Shown here piece after piece: positions 1-8,652 of a stretch of DNA of 64,000 nucleotides. The translations under genes were made by a program, and so were the position numbers. The stretch covers positions 1 to 64,000 of the forward strand of contig NZ_VTFV01000010.1 in the NCBI RefSeq assembly GCF_009192745.1, written 5' to 3'. The stretch is from Arthrobacter citreus (lineage in GTDB: Bacteria; Actinomycetota; Actinomycetes; Actinomycetales; Micrococcaceae). A model generated the notes under the pieces. It had not been told where the DNA came from. It did not search any database and saw only the letters and a list, made by a program, of their open reading frames with translations. Position 1 is the first letter of the stretch. Each line of letters opens with the position of its first letter.

Positions 1-171
1 GATCATGCTGCTTGCGTCCACTATGTGGTTCCCAACCAACAACCCGCCGTTGTTGCTCAGGGAACACCAATAACTGAATACACGCCACCACCCTCTTACC
101 AGGGGCTAGGTGGTCTCTGGTACCACGTACCCCACATTTTTACCCACCCCCCTGGGGGCCTGGGTTCAAGG
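1..171 (+). other. 23S-5S rRNA intergenic spacer
   Basis: Non-coding stretch immediately upstream of the 5S gene. By position and by general resemblance to Micrococcaceae 23S-5S spacers it belongs to an rRNA operon whose 16S and 23S genes lie before the window. The exact 23S end cannot be set from here and may fall in the first few tens of bases. The short reading frame crossing it is not a gene. Confidence 0.6.
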
Positions 172-290
172 GTTACGGCGGTCATTGCGCGGGGGAAACG
201 CCCGGTCCCATTCCGAACCCGGAAGCTAAGACCCGCAGCGCCGATGGTACTGCACCCGGGAGGGTGTGGGAGAGTAGGTCACCGCCGGAC
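172..290 (+). rRNA. rrf: 5S ribosomal RNA
   Basis: A 119-nt sequence with the conserved 5S core: GTTACGGCGG at the 5' end pairing with CCGCCGGAC at the 3' end, the loop region CCATTCCGAACCCGGAAG and the GGGAGAGTAGG segment near the 3' end. It is the last gene of an rRNA operon transcribed rightward and is followed 13 bases later by a strong terminator. The ends are set from the helix I pairing and may be off by one or two bases. Confidence 0.95.
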
Positions 291-303
291 AATCATTAGA
301 AGA

Positions 304-335
304 GTTCAGGCTCCGCAACGCTGCGGAGCCTGAAC
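304..335 (+). terminator. rRNA operon terminator
   Basis: Perfect inverted repeat with 14-bp arms (304-317 and 322-335) and a 4-nt loop, followed by TGCTTTAA. Its position just past 5S rRNA makes it the intrinsic terminator of the rRNA operon. Bases 336-593 after it hold no gene I can support. Confidence 0.9.
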
Positions 336-593
336 TGCTTTAACACCACCCCCACCACCGGGCCCGCACACACATGCGGGCCCTTCCCCGTTTAACACGC
401 CTCAGGGCCGGTCCCGCCGGGCCTCGTGCCATCCCCGCTGCAGCCCGGCCCGGGCCTTCCCACGGCCTGCGGCACGTGTCCACCCACGGGACCACACCGG
501 GGAACACCCGTCACGGCGGCTGGGAACCGCGGGTTAGGCAGCCTGTACGGCGGGACCGCAGCAGCGGGAGAGGAACCGACGCGGCAGAATGCG

Positions 594-599
594 TAGTCT
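594..599 (+). promoter_or_regulatory. Candidate -10 box, leaderless start
   Basis: TAGTCT ends six bases before the ATG at 606. No Shine-Dalgarno sequence precedes that ATG, so the transcript could begin at the start codon. No convincing -35 box was found, which keeps confidence low. Confidence 0.35.
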
Positions 600-605
600 G
601 GAACG

Positions 606-1079
606 ATGACTCCCTCGCTTTTCTCCCACGCCCCGGAACCTGAGCCGGCCAGCTCACGTGAGCCCATTGCTGACGTAGAGGAGACCTGCACCGTTCCCCG
701 TGAAACCGAGGAGGCGTTCCGGGGGTTCCACGAGTATCCGCACCTGTGGTGGCCTTCCGAGTTCACAGAGTTCGGCGAGGGAACCCACGTGGAGTTCGAA
801 GGCGGCGCACTGGTTGAAACCAGTGAGGAAGAGGAATCCGCCACGCGCGCTGCGGTTCAGGAGATCCGTCCTGGCGCACTGCTGGAACTGGAATGGAACC
901 CGGGTACAGGTTCCACGTCTGTCAGCGTCACGTTCACGGCAGAAGGCACAGACACAACCGTGAGGATTGTGCACACCGGTTTCGATGCTGTCGCTGACGG
1001 CGCCGGTCAGCGCGATGAGTCGGAGACGCTGTGGCGCAACGTTCTGCAACGTTATGCCCGGTTCATGGGCGCCCGGTAG
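606..1079 (+). CDS. SRPBCC (START/AHSA1-like) family protein
   Basis: 157-residue protein with the profile of the SRPBCC ligand-binding fold. An N-terminal beta strand (about residues 22-32) is followed by the Trp-rich helix region typical of AHSA1/polyketide-cyclase-type members (YPHLWWP near 44-50), alternating strands to about residue 125, and a long C-terminal helix containing LWRNVLQRYARF. Family members bind hydrophobic ligands or act as Hsp90-ATPase-activator-like domains; the ligand here is unknown. No ribosome binding site is visible before the ATG. The FAD oxidase gene begins nine bases after this stop, so the two are probably co-transcribed. Confidence 0.8.
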   Translation: MTPSLFSHAPEPEPASSREPIADVEETCTVPRETEEAFRGFHEYPHLWWPSEFTEFGEGTHVEFEGGALVETSEEEESATRAAVQEIRPGALLELEWNPGTGSTSVSVTFTAEGTDTTVRIVHTGFDAVADGAGQRDESETLWRNVLQRYARFMGAR

Positions 1080-1088
1080 CCTTCTTCC

Positions 1089-2462
1089 ATGAGCCTGACT
1101 GCCCTGCACGACCTGGAAGTGTCCATCCCCGGTGTCCGAATCGACACGGACCCGCAGACGCTGAAAGTGTACGCCCGTGACCAGGGGCCGGTGCGGGAAC
1201 TCATTGATCCCCTTGCGGTGGTCTGGGCTGAATCGGTTTCCGACGTGCAGGAAATCCTGCGCTGGGCTTCGCGCACCGGTACAGCCGTCGTTCCCCGCGG
1301 AGCCGGGACGGGGGTATCCGGCGGCGCGCACGCGACGCGCAACTGCATCGTCCTCAGTCTTGAGAAGATGAACCGCATCCTGGATATCCGCCCCGGAGAC
1401 GAACTGGCCGTCGTCGAGGCAGGTGTGGTCAACGCTGACCTGAACGAAGCGGTGAAGCCGCATGGCCTGATGTACGCGCCGGACCCGGCCAGTTACAAGA
1501 TCTCCACTATTGGAGGCAATGTTGCCACCAACGCCGGTGGCCTGCGCTGCGCCAAGTACGGCGTGACCAGGGACTCAGTGCTTGCGCTGGACGTGGTGCT
1601 GGCAGACGGCACGCTGATCCACACAGGGCACCAGAGCTTCAAGGGCGTTGCCGGGTATGACCTCACGGGACTCTTTACCGGTTCGGAAGGCACCTTGGGC
1701 ATTGTGGTGGGCGTGACCGTTCGGCTTCGGTACCTGCCGCACGAGGTACGCACGGTGGCAGCCTTCTTCCCTGACTTCCGCACCGCCGCTGCGGGAGTGC
1801 TCGCAGTTGGGGCAGCGCGGGTCCAGCCCTCCATCATGGAACTGCTCGACGGCGCCACCATGGCTGCACTGGACGGCGCCCATGGCTCGGACCTGGGAAC
1901 CCGAGGCGGCGCCCTGCTGCTGATCCAGACTGACGGTTTCGGCGCAGACGCCGAGGCCGCCGCCGTCCGCGCGGTGCTTACCGAGCTTGGCGGTACCGTC
2001 AGCAGCGAGGGCTCAGAGGAGGCCGAGCGCCTCCTGGAACTGCGCCGGCACAGCCGGGGCGACGACGTCGACCATGAGATCCGCGTGGGCGAAGACGTTG
2101 CCGTGCCCCGGTCGCAGCTGGTGCATTACGTTGCCGAGCTCGAGCGGATGTCCCGGGACCACCGGGTCCAGCTCAAGGTGGTTGCGCACGCCGGTGACGG
2201 TAACCTCCATCCCACCTTCTGGATTGAGGCGGCCGAAGGTGAGGCAGGCGTCGAGAGGCTCAACGCCGCCTTGGACGAGTCCATCACGGTGGCCCTGCGG
2301 ATGGGCGGAACCATCACTGGGGAACACGGCATTGGCCAATTCAAGCTCCGCTGGCTGCCGCAGGAGCAGCAGGAAGAAGTCCTCCAGCTCCAGCGGCAGA
2401 TCAAGGCAGTCTTTGACCCGGCAGGCATCCTGAATCCGGGTAAGGCCGTTCCCGGGATCTGA
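1089..2462 (+). CDS. FAD-binding oxidase, glycolate/D-lactate dehydrogenase type (GlcD-like)
   Basis: 457-residue cytoplasmic flavoenzyme of the VAO/GlcD family, which oxidises 2-hydroxy acids such as glycolate or D-lactate to 2-oxo acids. The N-terminal PCMH FAD domain carries PRGAGTGVSGG (69-79), GNVATNAGG (143-151) and GSEGTLGI (198-205). The C-terminal FAD-oxidase domain carries AHAGDGNLHP (366-375) and GEHGIG (411-416), the metal and substrate motifs of this family. Length is normal for GlcD-type proteins. No iron-sulfur partner (GlcF) is adjacent, so it either works alone or passes electrons to a partner elsewhere. It lies nine bases after the SRPBCC gene. Exact substrate cannot be decided. 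Confidence 0.88.
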   Translation: MSLTALHDLEVSIPGVRIDTDPQTLKVYARDQGPVRELIDPLAVVWAESVSDVQEILRWASRTGTAVVPRGAGTGVSGGAHATRNCIVLSLEKMNRILDIRPGDELAVVEAGVVNADLNEAVKPHGLMYAPDPASYKISTIGGNVATNAGGLRCAKYGVTRDSVLALDVVLADGTLIHTGHQSFKGVAGYDLTGLFTGSEGTLGIVVGVTVRLRYLPHEVRTVAAFFPDFRTAAAGVLAVGAARVQPSIMELLDGATMAALDGAHGSDLGTRGGALLLIQTDGFGADAEAAAVRAVLTELGGTVSSEGSEEAERLLELRRHSRGDDVDHEIRVGEDVAVPRSQLVHYVAELERMSRDHRVQLKVVAHAGDGNLHPTFWIEAAEGEAGVERLNAALDESITVALRMGGTITGEHGIGQFKLRWLPQEQQEEVLQLQRQIKAVFDPAGILNPGKAVPGI

Positions 2463-2477
2463 GGGCAGCACCCCAGG

Positions 2478-4214
2478 CTAGGGGATGCGCATCCAGACTG
2501 TCCGGTTAGGACGAAGGCGGGTGTGCGCCATGGCACCGGGAGAGCTCTGGCACAGGATCTCGAACTCCGGGAGTTCCACCGGTTCGGTGCCCATGTTCAT
2601 CACGGCGAGCACATTCCCATTGACGAAAGCGACTGCACCTTCAGAATCCTTCTCGGGCCACCAGGCCAGGGACCCGTGGCCCAGGTTCAGTTCGCGCCGC
2701 AGCTTCAGGGCTTTCCGGTACAAGCTGAGCGTTGAATCCGGGTTTCGCTGCTGAATATCGCGGGAGTGGGTGCCCCACAGGCCGGGCTGGGGCAGCCAGC
2801 TCTTTCCGGTGCTGCTGAACCCGTACGACGGCGCATCCGCGACCCACGGCAGAGGCACCCGCGAGCCGTCCCGGCCCACCCGGACGCCGTCCGTCCGGTG
2901 GAAAGTAGGGTCCTGGCGGAACTCATGCGGAATCATCGTGTGGTCCGGCAGGCCGAGCTCTTCGCCCTGGTAGAGGTAGACGCCGCCGGGGAGCGCGAGC
3001 ATCAGCAGGGTGGCCGCACGGGCACGGGCAAGGCCCAGCACATGGTCGGGCTGCGCGTCGTCAGGGCCAATCCCGTCGCCGCTGCGCAGATCATGGGTCT
3101 TCAGCCCGAAGCGGGAGACGTGGCGGACGACGTCGTGGTTGGAGAGGACCCAGGTGGTGGGGGCGCCGACTTTGTCGAAGGCCTCGAGGCTGGTGGTGAT
3201 GATGCGGCGCAGTTCGTGGGGGTTCCAGGGGTGGTGGAGGTAGGCGAAGTTGAAGGTTTGGTGCATTTCATCGTTCCGGACCCAGTCGGTGAGCCGGTCC
3301 AGGGGGTCGATGGTTGCTTCGGCGCAGAGGACGCGGTCGCCGTCGTAGTCGTCGAGGATTTTGCGCCAGGAGCGGTAGATGTCGTGGATTCCGGCTTGGC
3401 CGAACATGGGTGCCTGGTCTCCGGGGAAGCCTTCGGTGGAGGCGCCGTCGGCTCGGCCGCCCCAGTCGGGGAGCCCGCTTTTCTTGATCAGGGCGTGGGC
3501 GACGTCGACGCGGAAGCCGCCGACGCCGCGGTCGAGCCAGAAGCGCAGGATGCGTTCGAATTCATCGTGGACGGCGGGGTTGTCCCAGTTGAAGTCGGGC
3601 TGGGAGGAGTCAAAGAGGTGCAGGTACCACTGGCCGGGGGTGCCGTCGGGGTTGGTGGTGCGGGTCCAGGCGGGGCCGCCGAAGTGGGACTGCCAGTTGT
3701 TGGGCGGGTTTTCGCCGTTCTCTCCGGTGCCGTCGCGGAAGATGAACATGTCCCGGGCGGGGGAGTTCTCCGGTGCGGCGAGGGCAGCCTGGAAGAGGGC
3801 ATGCTGGTCGGAGCAGTGGTTGGGGACGAGGTCCACGATGACGCGGATGCCGTGGTTTTTGGCGGTGGCGACGAGGTTGTCGAAGTCTTCCAGGGTGCCG
3901 AAGAGGGGGTCGACGTCGCAGTAGTCGGCGACGTCGTAGCCGGCGTCTTTTTGGGGGGAGACGTAGAAGGGGGAGAGCCAGATCGCGTCGATGTCCAGTT
4001 CGGCCAGGGTGGGGATTTCGGCGGTGATGCCGGGCAGGTCGCCGATGCCGTCGCCGCGCAGGTCGCGGAAGGAGCGGGGGTAGATCTGGTAGATCACCGA
4101 GGACCGCCACCACTGCTGTTCCCGGTCGGGGGAAGCATCATGGACCGGAACCAGGCGGAGGTTTCCGGTAGGCATGGAAGGAGCGCCAGGAGCGATGTCC
4201 ATGAACAGAATCAT
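2478..4214 (-). CDS. GH13 alpha-glucosidase (copy 1)
   Basis: 578-residue glycoside hydrolase family 13 enzyme (alpha-glucosidase/oligo-1,6-glucosidase type), predicted cytoplasmic because no signal peptide is present. Barrel motifs are DLVPNH (128-133), the nucleophile in FRVDVAH (Asp237), the acid/base in CAEATIDP (Glu299) and SNHDVVRH (Asp361). It is a single gene with no transporter beside it. The paralogue at 53688-55412 sits in the maltose locus; residues about 21-369 are identical between them because of a 1,050-bp near-identical DNA tract. The start is uncertain: ATG 4214 has AAAGG directly against it, and the in-frame ATG at 4202 is an alternative. The long open frame on the opposite strand is a codon-bias shadow. 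Confidence 0.93.
   Translation of the reverse strand: MILFMDIAPGAPSMPTGNLRLVPVHDASPDREQQWWRSSVIYQIYPRSFRDLRGDGIGDLPGITAEIPTLAELDIDAIWLSPFYVSPQKDAGYDVADYCDVDPLFGTLEDFDNLVATAKNHGIRVIVDLVPNHCSDQHALFQAALAAPENSPARDMFIFRDGTGENGENPPNNWQSHFGGPAWTRTTNPDGTPGQWYLHLFDSSQPDFNWDNPAVHDEFERILRFWLDRGVGGFRVDVAHALIKKSGLPDWGGRADGASTEGFPGDQAPMFGQAGIHDIYRSWRKILDDYDGDRVLCAEATIDPLDRLTDWVRNDEMHQTFNFAYLHHPWNPHELRRIITTSLEAFDKVGAPTTWVLSNHDVVRHVSRFGLKTHDLRSGDGIGPDDAQPDHVLGLARARAATLLMLALPGGVYLYQGEELGLPDHTMIPHEFRQDPTFHRTDGVRVGRDGSRVPLPWVADAPSYGFSSTGKSWLPQPGLWGTHSRDIQQRNPDSTLSLYRKALKLRRELNLGHGSLAWWPEKDSEGAVAFVNGNVLAVMNMGTEPVELPEFEILCQSSPGAMAHTRLRPNRTVWMRIP
3106..4155 (-). repeat. Gene-conversion tract / direct repeat, copy A
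   Basis: This 1,050-bp stretch inside GH13 copy 1 matches 54316-55365 in the same orientation with a constant offset of 51,210. Reading both line by line I find only two differences, C/T at 3183 versus 54393 and C/T at 3210 versus 54420, both silent. Identity stops abruptly at both ends, and the flanking coding sequence of the two genes is clearly diverged. Inside the tract Pro, Val, Leu and Arg are mostly CCC, GTC, CTC and CGC, whereas the flanks mix in many CCG, GTG, CTG and CGG codons. Confidence 0.95.
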
Positions 4215-4410
4215 CCTTTACACTTTTGCGGTCTGAGTACGCCTTCTTAAACGCGGCCGTGTGCCCGGTTGTGCCTCAATGTGCACGTGAGAAGCCGCAC
4301 AACGCATCGACGCAGGTCAGACAGGGAAATCTGCCAATGTTGATGGCGGTACAACACGGTAGGCTGGCTTCCGAACCCCCAAACAAATCCAGCCATTTTT
4401 CGGGAGAAGC

Positions 4411-5073
4411 ATGTCAGAGAACCGCAACGACGTCCCGGGCGATCCCGCCGGCGAAACGCAGGAACAGCCGTGGACCCAGCCTTCCGGGGACACCCCCGGC
4501 GCTTTCGGAGATACCTCCGGCCCGGATGCCCCGACGCAGCCGCTCTACGGCCGCTACGATTCCGCAGCCGGGGCGGGCCAGCCATCCTCTCCGGAACCCG
4601 GCCAGGGGCCGTGGACCCAGCCGAACCAGCCGCAGCAGCCAACCGTGAGCCAGGGAGCGGGCCAGCAGCCGAACTACGGCGCCGGCTACGGTGTTCCGCC
4701 GTCGCCCTACGGCTACCCGGGCAACTACCAGGCACCCGTGCAGCAGCCGGGCAAGACCATGGGCATTGTGGGCCTGATCCTGTCCTGCCTGTTCTTCATC
4801 CCGTTCGCTTCACTGGTGGGCGTGATCCTGAGCATCGTGGGATTCGTCCAGTCGCGTAAGGCCAAGATGAGCAACGGGCCTGCCCTTGCCGGCATCATCA
4901 TTGGCGGGGTCGTTTTCGTCCTGACCCTTATTGCCACGATCGCCATTCTTGTCTTTGCAGTGGACCAGGTGAGCACCCTCATCGAGATCTGCGAGGACCG
5001 CGGACCCGGGACCCACTTCGTGGACGGCGAAATCTATGATTGCAGCGTCGAGGACTTTGAGCAGTCCCTCTAA
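4411..5073 (+). CDS. DUF4190-type membrane protein with Pro/Gln-rich N-terminus
   Basis: 220-residue protein. Residues 1-115 are low-complexity and rich in Pro, Gln and Gly, likely a disordered cytoplasmic region. Two membrane segments follow (about 117-147 and 158-184) in the arrangement of the DUF4190 family (IVGLILS... GPALAGIIIGG), then a short polar tail with two cysteines. GGGAGAAGC provides the ribosome binding site just before the ATG. Function is unknown; such proteins are common in actinobacteria. A strong bidirectional hairpin follows, so the gene is probably monocistronic. Confidence 0.85.
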   Translation: MSENRNDVPGDPAGETQEQPWTQPSGDTPGAFGDTSGPDAPTQPLYGRYDSAAGAGQPSSPEPGQGPWTQPNQPQQPTVSQGAGQQPNYGAGYGVPPSPYGYPGNYQAPVQQPGKTMGIVGLILSCLFFIPFASLVGVILSIVGFVQSRKAKMSNGPALAGIIIGGVVFVLTLIATIAILVFAVDQVSTLIEICEDRGPGTHFVDGEIYDCSVEDFEQSL

Positions 5074-5087
5074 CTGCGGCCGTAAGA

Positions 5088-5119
5088 AGCGGGCCGGGAC
5101 CAGATGGTCCCGGCCCGCT
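5088..5119. terminator. Bidirectional intrinsic terminator
   Basis: Perfect 14-bp inverted repeat (5088-5101 with 5106-5119) and 4-nt loop AGAT, followed on the plus strand by GCTTTTCCTG. It lies between the convergent DUF4190 and DUF4032 genes and can terminate the first strongly and probably the second. Confidence 0.88.
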
Positions 5120-5139
5120 GCTTTTCCTGCCTTGTGAAG

Positions 5140-6501
5140 CTACCCGGGTGACGCGCCGCTTTCGAGGATCCGCATAGTGGTGGTGTCCGGGTTGAGCAGG
5201 ATTGCCGCCTCATCCCTGCGGTGGCGCAGCTCGTTGTCCAGGTAGGACTGCACTGCTTCTGCCATGGGCACGTTGCGGTTTTCCTTCTCCGACATGTACC
5301 AGCGGTGTTCCAGGACCTCGTGTACCAGCTCAGCCTGCTCCAGCTTGCTGCCAAGCTCCCTCGGCACGGATTTGACGATCGGCTCGAAGACCTGTGTGAC
5401 CCACAGATGGGCGCTCAGTTCCTCGTCCATGTCCGGGTTGTTGTCCGCCCGGTAGGAGTCAAGGTCGTTCAGGAGCCGGCGGGCCTGGTTCTCCTGTGCA
5501 TCCAGCCCGGTGAGGCGCAGCAGCCGCCGCTGGTGGTGGCCTGCGTCGACCACCTTGGGCTGGAGCTGCACCTGTGAGCCGTCCGGCGTGGTGCGGATGG
5601 TGAGTTCGTCGACGTCGAACCCCAGCTCGTTGAGGCGGCGGATACGGGCGTTGACGCGCCAGCGCTCACCGAGTTCGAAGGATTCCTGCTCGGTGAGTTC
5701 CGCCCAGAGGTTTCGATAACTGTCCATGATGCGTTCACTGGTGGCCAGCGGATCGATGCTCTCCTCGACCAAGCCGCCCTCGGCCAGGTCCATGAGCTCC
5801 CCGGCAATGTTTACGCGCGCGATCTCCAGGTCATATTCGCGCTGGCCGCGGGAGAGCTCCGGATAGAGTTCACCGGTTTCGGCGTCGACCAGATAAGCGG
5901 CGAAGGCTCCGGCATCCCGGCGGAACAGTGTGTTGGAAAGAGACACGTCGCCCCAGTAGAACCCCGCCAGGTGCAGCCGGACCAGCAGGAGCGCCTGCGC
6001 GTCAATCAGGCGGGTCAGCGTGACTTCCCGGAGCGTCTGGGAGAACACGGCCCGGTACGGCAGCGAAAAACGCAGATGGCGCGTGACCAGCACCGGGGCC
6101 AACTCGTTGCCCTCCGCATCTTGGCGGCCGGTAATGACCGCAACCGGTGCAACGCAGGGGACGTTCAGCCGCCGAAGCTTGCGCAGCATGTGGTATTCCT
6201 GCCGGGCCACGTGTTCGCTGGTTTCCTTGATGGCGATGAGCGAATCGCCCATCCGCGCGAACCGGACAACGTGCCGGGAGATGCCGCGGGGAAGTGCCGC
6301 GAGGTTTTCCTTGGGCCAGTCTTCCAGCGGTATGGACCACGGCAGGTCCAGCAGGGCCGGGTCCATCGAAGCGGCAGTAATGTTCAGCGATCCGAGAGGC
6401 TCCTGTGTGGCCTCGGAATGGCTGCGGGGGAGCTTGCCGGGCTGCTCCCAGTTGGTTGGTTCGTCTCGCCAGTTGGCGCGTGGAGCTTCAGTCATTGGCA
6501 T
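5140..6501 (-). CDS. DUF4032 domain protein (LPS-kinase-like fold)
   Basis: 453-residue soluble protein. The N-terminal two thirds resemble the lipopolysaccharide-kinase/protein-kinase-like fold that precedes DUF4032 in actinobacterial proteins: a Lys in SLIAIKETSEH, HLAGFYWGDVSLSNTLF resembling a kinase catalytic loop, and YLVDAETGE in the place of a metal-binding DFG. The C-terminal part (about 270-450) contains the DUF4032 region with the segment YMSEKENRNV. The biochemical role is not established. The gene is the last on its strand before the terminator at 5088-5119 and is separated from the upstream ABC ATPase by another hairpin, suggesting its own promoter near 6502-6540. Confidence 0.85.
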   Translation of the reverse strand: MPMTEAPRANWRDEPTNWEQPGKLPRSHSEATQEPLGSLNITAASMDPALLDLPWSIPLEDWPKENLAALPRGISRHVVRFARMGDSLIAIKETSEHVARQEYHMLRKLRRLNVPCVAPVAVITGRQDAEGNELAPVLVTRHLRFSLPYRAVFSQTLREVTLTRLIDAQALLLVRLHLAGFYWGDVSLSNTLFRRDAGAFAAYLVDAETGELYPELSRGQREYDLEIARVNIAGELMDLAEGGLVEESIDPLATSERIMDSYRNLWAELTEQESFELGERWRVNARIRRLNELGFDVDELTIRTTPDGSQVQLQPKVVDAGHHQRRLLRLTGLDAQENQARRLLNDLDSYRADNNPDMDEELSAHLWVTQVFEPIVKSVPRELGSKLEQAELVHEVLEHRWYMSEKENRNVPMAEAVQSYLDNELRHRRDEAAILLNPDTTTMRILESGASPG

Positions 6502-6540
6502 TGATGCCTTCTATCGGCGCTGGGATGGGGGTTAAACCAG

Positions 6541-6587
6541 TGCGGTGGCCTTCCCCTGAAGTCTAGATCAGGGGATAGGCCACCGCA
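6541..6587 (-). terminator. Terminator after the sugar ABC ATPase
   Basis: Two nested inverted repeats: 10-bp outer arms (6541-6550 with 6578-6587) and 8-bp inner arms (6552-6559 with 6568-6575) form one long hairpin, followed on the minus strand by CTGGTTTAAC. It lies 21 bases past the ATPase stop codon. Confidence 0.8.
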
Positions 6588-6608
6588 CGCGCACAGTGTT
6601 GCTAAAGG

Positions 6609-7697
6609 TTATGCTTCGTCAGCAAGTCGCTTACCGGTGCTCGTGTCAAACAGGTGCACGTGGCCTGCCTTCGGCTTCACGAACAGGGTGTCGCCCTTAG
6701 CCGGGGGCCTGCGTGCATCCACGCGTGCCGTGATCTCGTGCTCCTGGCCGTCCAGGAAAGTGTGCCCGTAGACGAACGCGTCTGCGCCGAGTTCCTCGAC
6801 CACATCCACTTCGACCTTCAGACCCTCGCCGTCGGCGGCCACATCCATGTCTTCCGGGCGGACACCGAAGGTCACGGTGTTGCCGGCAGCGGCGTCGAGA
6901 ATGCTGCGGGGAACCGGGTACACCGTGCCGCCGAACGTCACGCCGCCCTCGGTTACCGGCAGTTCCAGCAGGTTCATGGCGGGAGAGCCCATAAAGCCGG
7001 CGACGAAAACGTTCATCGGCTTGTCGTAGAGGTTGCGCGGGGTGTCGACCTGCTGGAGGACACCGTCCTTCAGCACGGCAACGCGGTCGCCCATGGTCAT
7101 GGCTTCAACCTGGTCGTGCGTGACGTAGACGGTGGTGACGCCGAGACGGCGGGTCAGCGATGCGATCTGGGTGCGGGTCTGCACACGCAGCTTGGCATCG
7201 AGGTTGGAGAGCGGCTCATCCATGAGGAAGACCTGCGGGTTCCGCACGATGGCGCGTCCCATGGCAACACGCTGGCGCTGGCCGCCGGAGAGTGCCTTGG
7301 GCTTGCGGTCCAGGTAATCCTCAAGGTCCAGCAGCTTGGCGGCCTCGCGGACACGCTCCAGGCGTTCTTCCTTCGGGACACCGGCGATCTTCAGCGCAAA
7401 GCCCATGTTGTCCGCCACGGACATGTGCGGGTACAGGGCGTAGTTCTGGAACACCATGGCGATGTCGCGGTCCTTGGGCGGAACGTCGGTGACATCGCGG
7501 TCACCGATGAGGATGCGCCCGGAGTTGACGTCTTCCAGGCCGGCGAGCATTCGCAGCGAGGTGGACTTGCCGCAGCCGGAGGGGCCTACGAGCACCAGGA
7601 ACTCGCCGTCGGCGATTTCGAGGCTGAGGTTGTCGACTGCAGGGCGCTCGGTGCCCGGGTACAGACGTGTAGCTTGGTCAAACGTTACCGTTGCCAT
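6609..7697 (-). CDS. ugpC: Sugar ABC transporter ATPase, MsiK/UgpC type
   Basis: 362-residue ATP-binding subunit of carbohydrate ABC importers. Walker A is GPSGCGKST (38-46), the Q-loop lies in FQNYALYP, the signature is LSGGQRQRV (136-144), Walker B is VFLMDEP (156-162) and the H-loop His is 194. Residues about 240-362 are the MalK-type regulatory OB domain. The open frame extends upstream, but ATG 7697 fits because it is preceded by AAGGGA and begins the domain. No permease or binding-protein gene is adjacent. In actinobacteria one such ATPase (MsiK) can energise several sugar importers, so it is the likely motor for malEFG at 55.7-59.6 kb, which lacks an ATPase. Confidence 0.92.
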   Translation of the reverse strand: MATVTFDQATRLYPGTERPAVDNLSLEIADGEFLVLVGPSGCGKSTSLRMLAGLEDVNSGRILIGDRDVTDVPPKDRDIAMVFQNYALYPHMSVADNMGFALKIAGVPKEERLERVREAAKLLDLEDYLDRKPKALSGGQRQRVAMGRAIVRNPQVFLMDEPLSNLDAKLRVQTRTQIASLTRRLGVTTVYVTHDQVEAMTMGDRVAVLKDGVLQQVDTPRNLYDKPMNVFVAGFMGSPAMNLLELPVTEGGVTFGGTVYPVPRSILDAAAGNTVTFGVRPEDMDVAADGEGLKVEVDVVEELGADAFVYGHTFLDGQEHEITARVDARRPPAKGDTLFVKPKAGHVHLFDTSTGKRLADEA

Positions 7698-7875
7698 GAT
7701 ATTTCCCTTCACGGGCAGGTACGTGCCCGACGATCCGTTGTGAATGGGTGGATGTTCAGTTGTGAAACAGCAGTAAAACAGGAGAAAAACAGTGACGGAC
7801 GCCACGGAAGTGCTCACTGATGGAAAGTATGCCACGTCCGTCAAGCGGACAGAAGCAAAACAGGTAGCCGGGAGG

Positions 7876-8652
7876 TTAATTCCCGACGGCGGCCAGGCGC
7901 AGCTCGTGCAGGTGCTCCAGAACGGCGGCGAACTCCTCGGGTGACTCCACCCGGAACTGGGCCGCGGTTTCGCCTGGGCCCACCTTGATTCCCACATCCG
8001 CGTCCTGCAGCACGGCGAAGCCCCGTTCATCGGTGACATCGTCGCCGGCGAACAGCACCCCGGTGGCGCCGGTCAGCTCGCGCAACGCCACGATGCCCTC
8101 GCCCTTGTTTGCATGGACCACGGACGCTTCCAGGACACGCTTGCCGTCCGTGACCTGAACCCCGTCAAGTTTCCCCAGCCGCGCACGGGCCGCGTCCACC
8201 GCGGCAGCGGCGTCGTCGTCGGAAGCGCTGCGGGTATGGAGCACTACGCCCGCCGGCTTGTCTTCAAGCCTGCAGCCGTCCCATGCCTGGGCCACCTCGG
8301 CGACGGCGGCGCGGGCCCGGACCAGCAGGTCCGCCTGCTCCGGCGTGAGCTCCAGGGGCGCCGCGTTGGGACCAGTCCAGGTCTCGGCGCCGTGGCTGCC
8401 AACCAGCAGGGTCTCCGGCTCGGGCTCGGCCACGGCCCGCAGGCTGTCCAGGGCGCGTCCGGAAATCAGCGCCGTGGAGGTTCCCGGCGCACTGGCCAGG
8501 GAACGCAGCGCCGCGGCTGCGGCCGGAAGCGGCCGGGCGTCCTCGGCCCGTTCCACCAGCGGAGCCAGGGTGCCGTCAAAGTCGACGGCGACCAGCAGGG
8601 AGTCAGCGGCGGCGAGGGTAGCCAGGGCAGAGCGCAGGTCCATCGGTATCAC
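7876..8652 (-). CDS. otsB: Trehalose-6-phosphate phosphatase
   Basis: 258-residue HAD-superfamily phosphatase that removes phosphate from trehalose 6-phosphate. The nucleophile motif is DFDGTLAP (Asp24 and Asp26), SGR near residue 65 is motif II, and GDDVTDERGF near residue 202 supplies the C-terminal Mg-binding acidic motif. The Lys in VHANKGEGI is the HAD motif III candidate. The start codon overlaps the end of otsA by four bases, so the two steps of trehalose synthesis are translationally coupled. Confidence 0.93.
   Translation of the reverse strand: MIPMDLRSALATLAAADSLLVAVDFDGTLAPLVERAEDARPLPAAAAALRSLASAPGTSTALISGRALDSLRAVAEPEPETLLVGSHGAETWTGPNAAPLELTPEQADLLVRARAAVAEVAQAWDGCRLEDKPAGVVLHTRSASDDDAAAAVDAARARLGKLDGVQVTDGKRVLEASVVHANKGEGIVALRELTGATGVLFAGDDVTDERGFAVLQDADVGIKVGPGETAAQFRVESPEEFAAVLEHLHELRLAAVGN

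Noticed and set aside
25-333. 102-codon frame over the 5S rRNA
   Set aside because: Lies on the spacer, 5S rRNA and terminator; not a protein gene.
654-1463. 269-codon minus-strand frame across the SRPBCC and FAD oxidase genes
   Set aside because: It overlaps two genes with clear family motifs; its own sequence has no recognisable domain.
2766-4250. 494-codon open frame antisense to GH13 copy 1 (with a twin at 54426-55565)
   Set aside because: Its Val/Gly/Asp/Glu-rich composition is the mirror of C-ending codons on the coding strand, and no domain is visible. The twin is explained by the shared tract.
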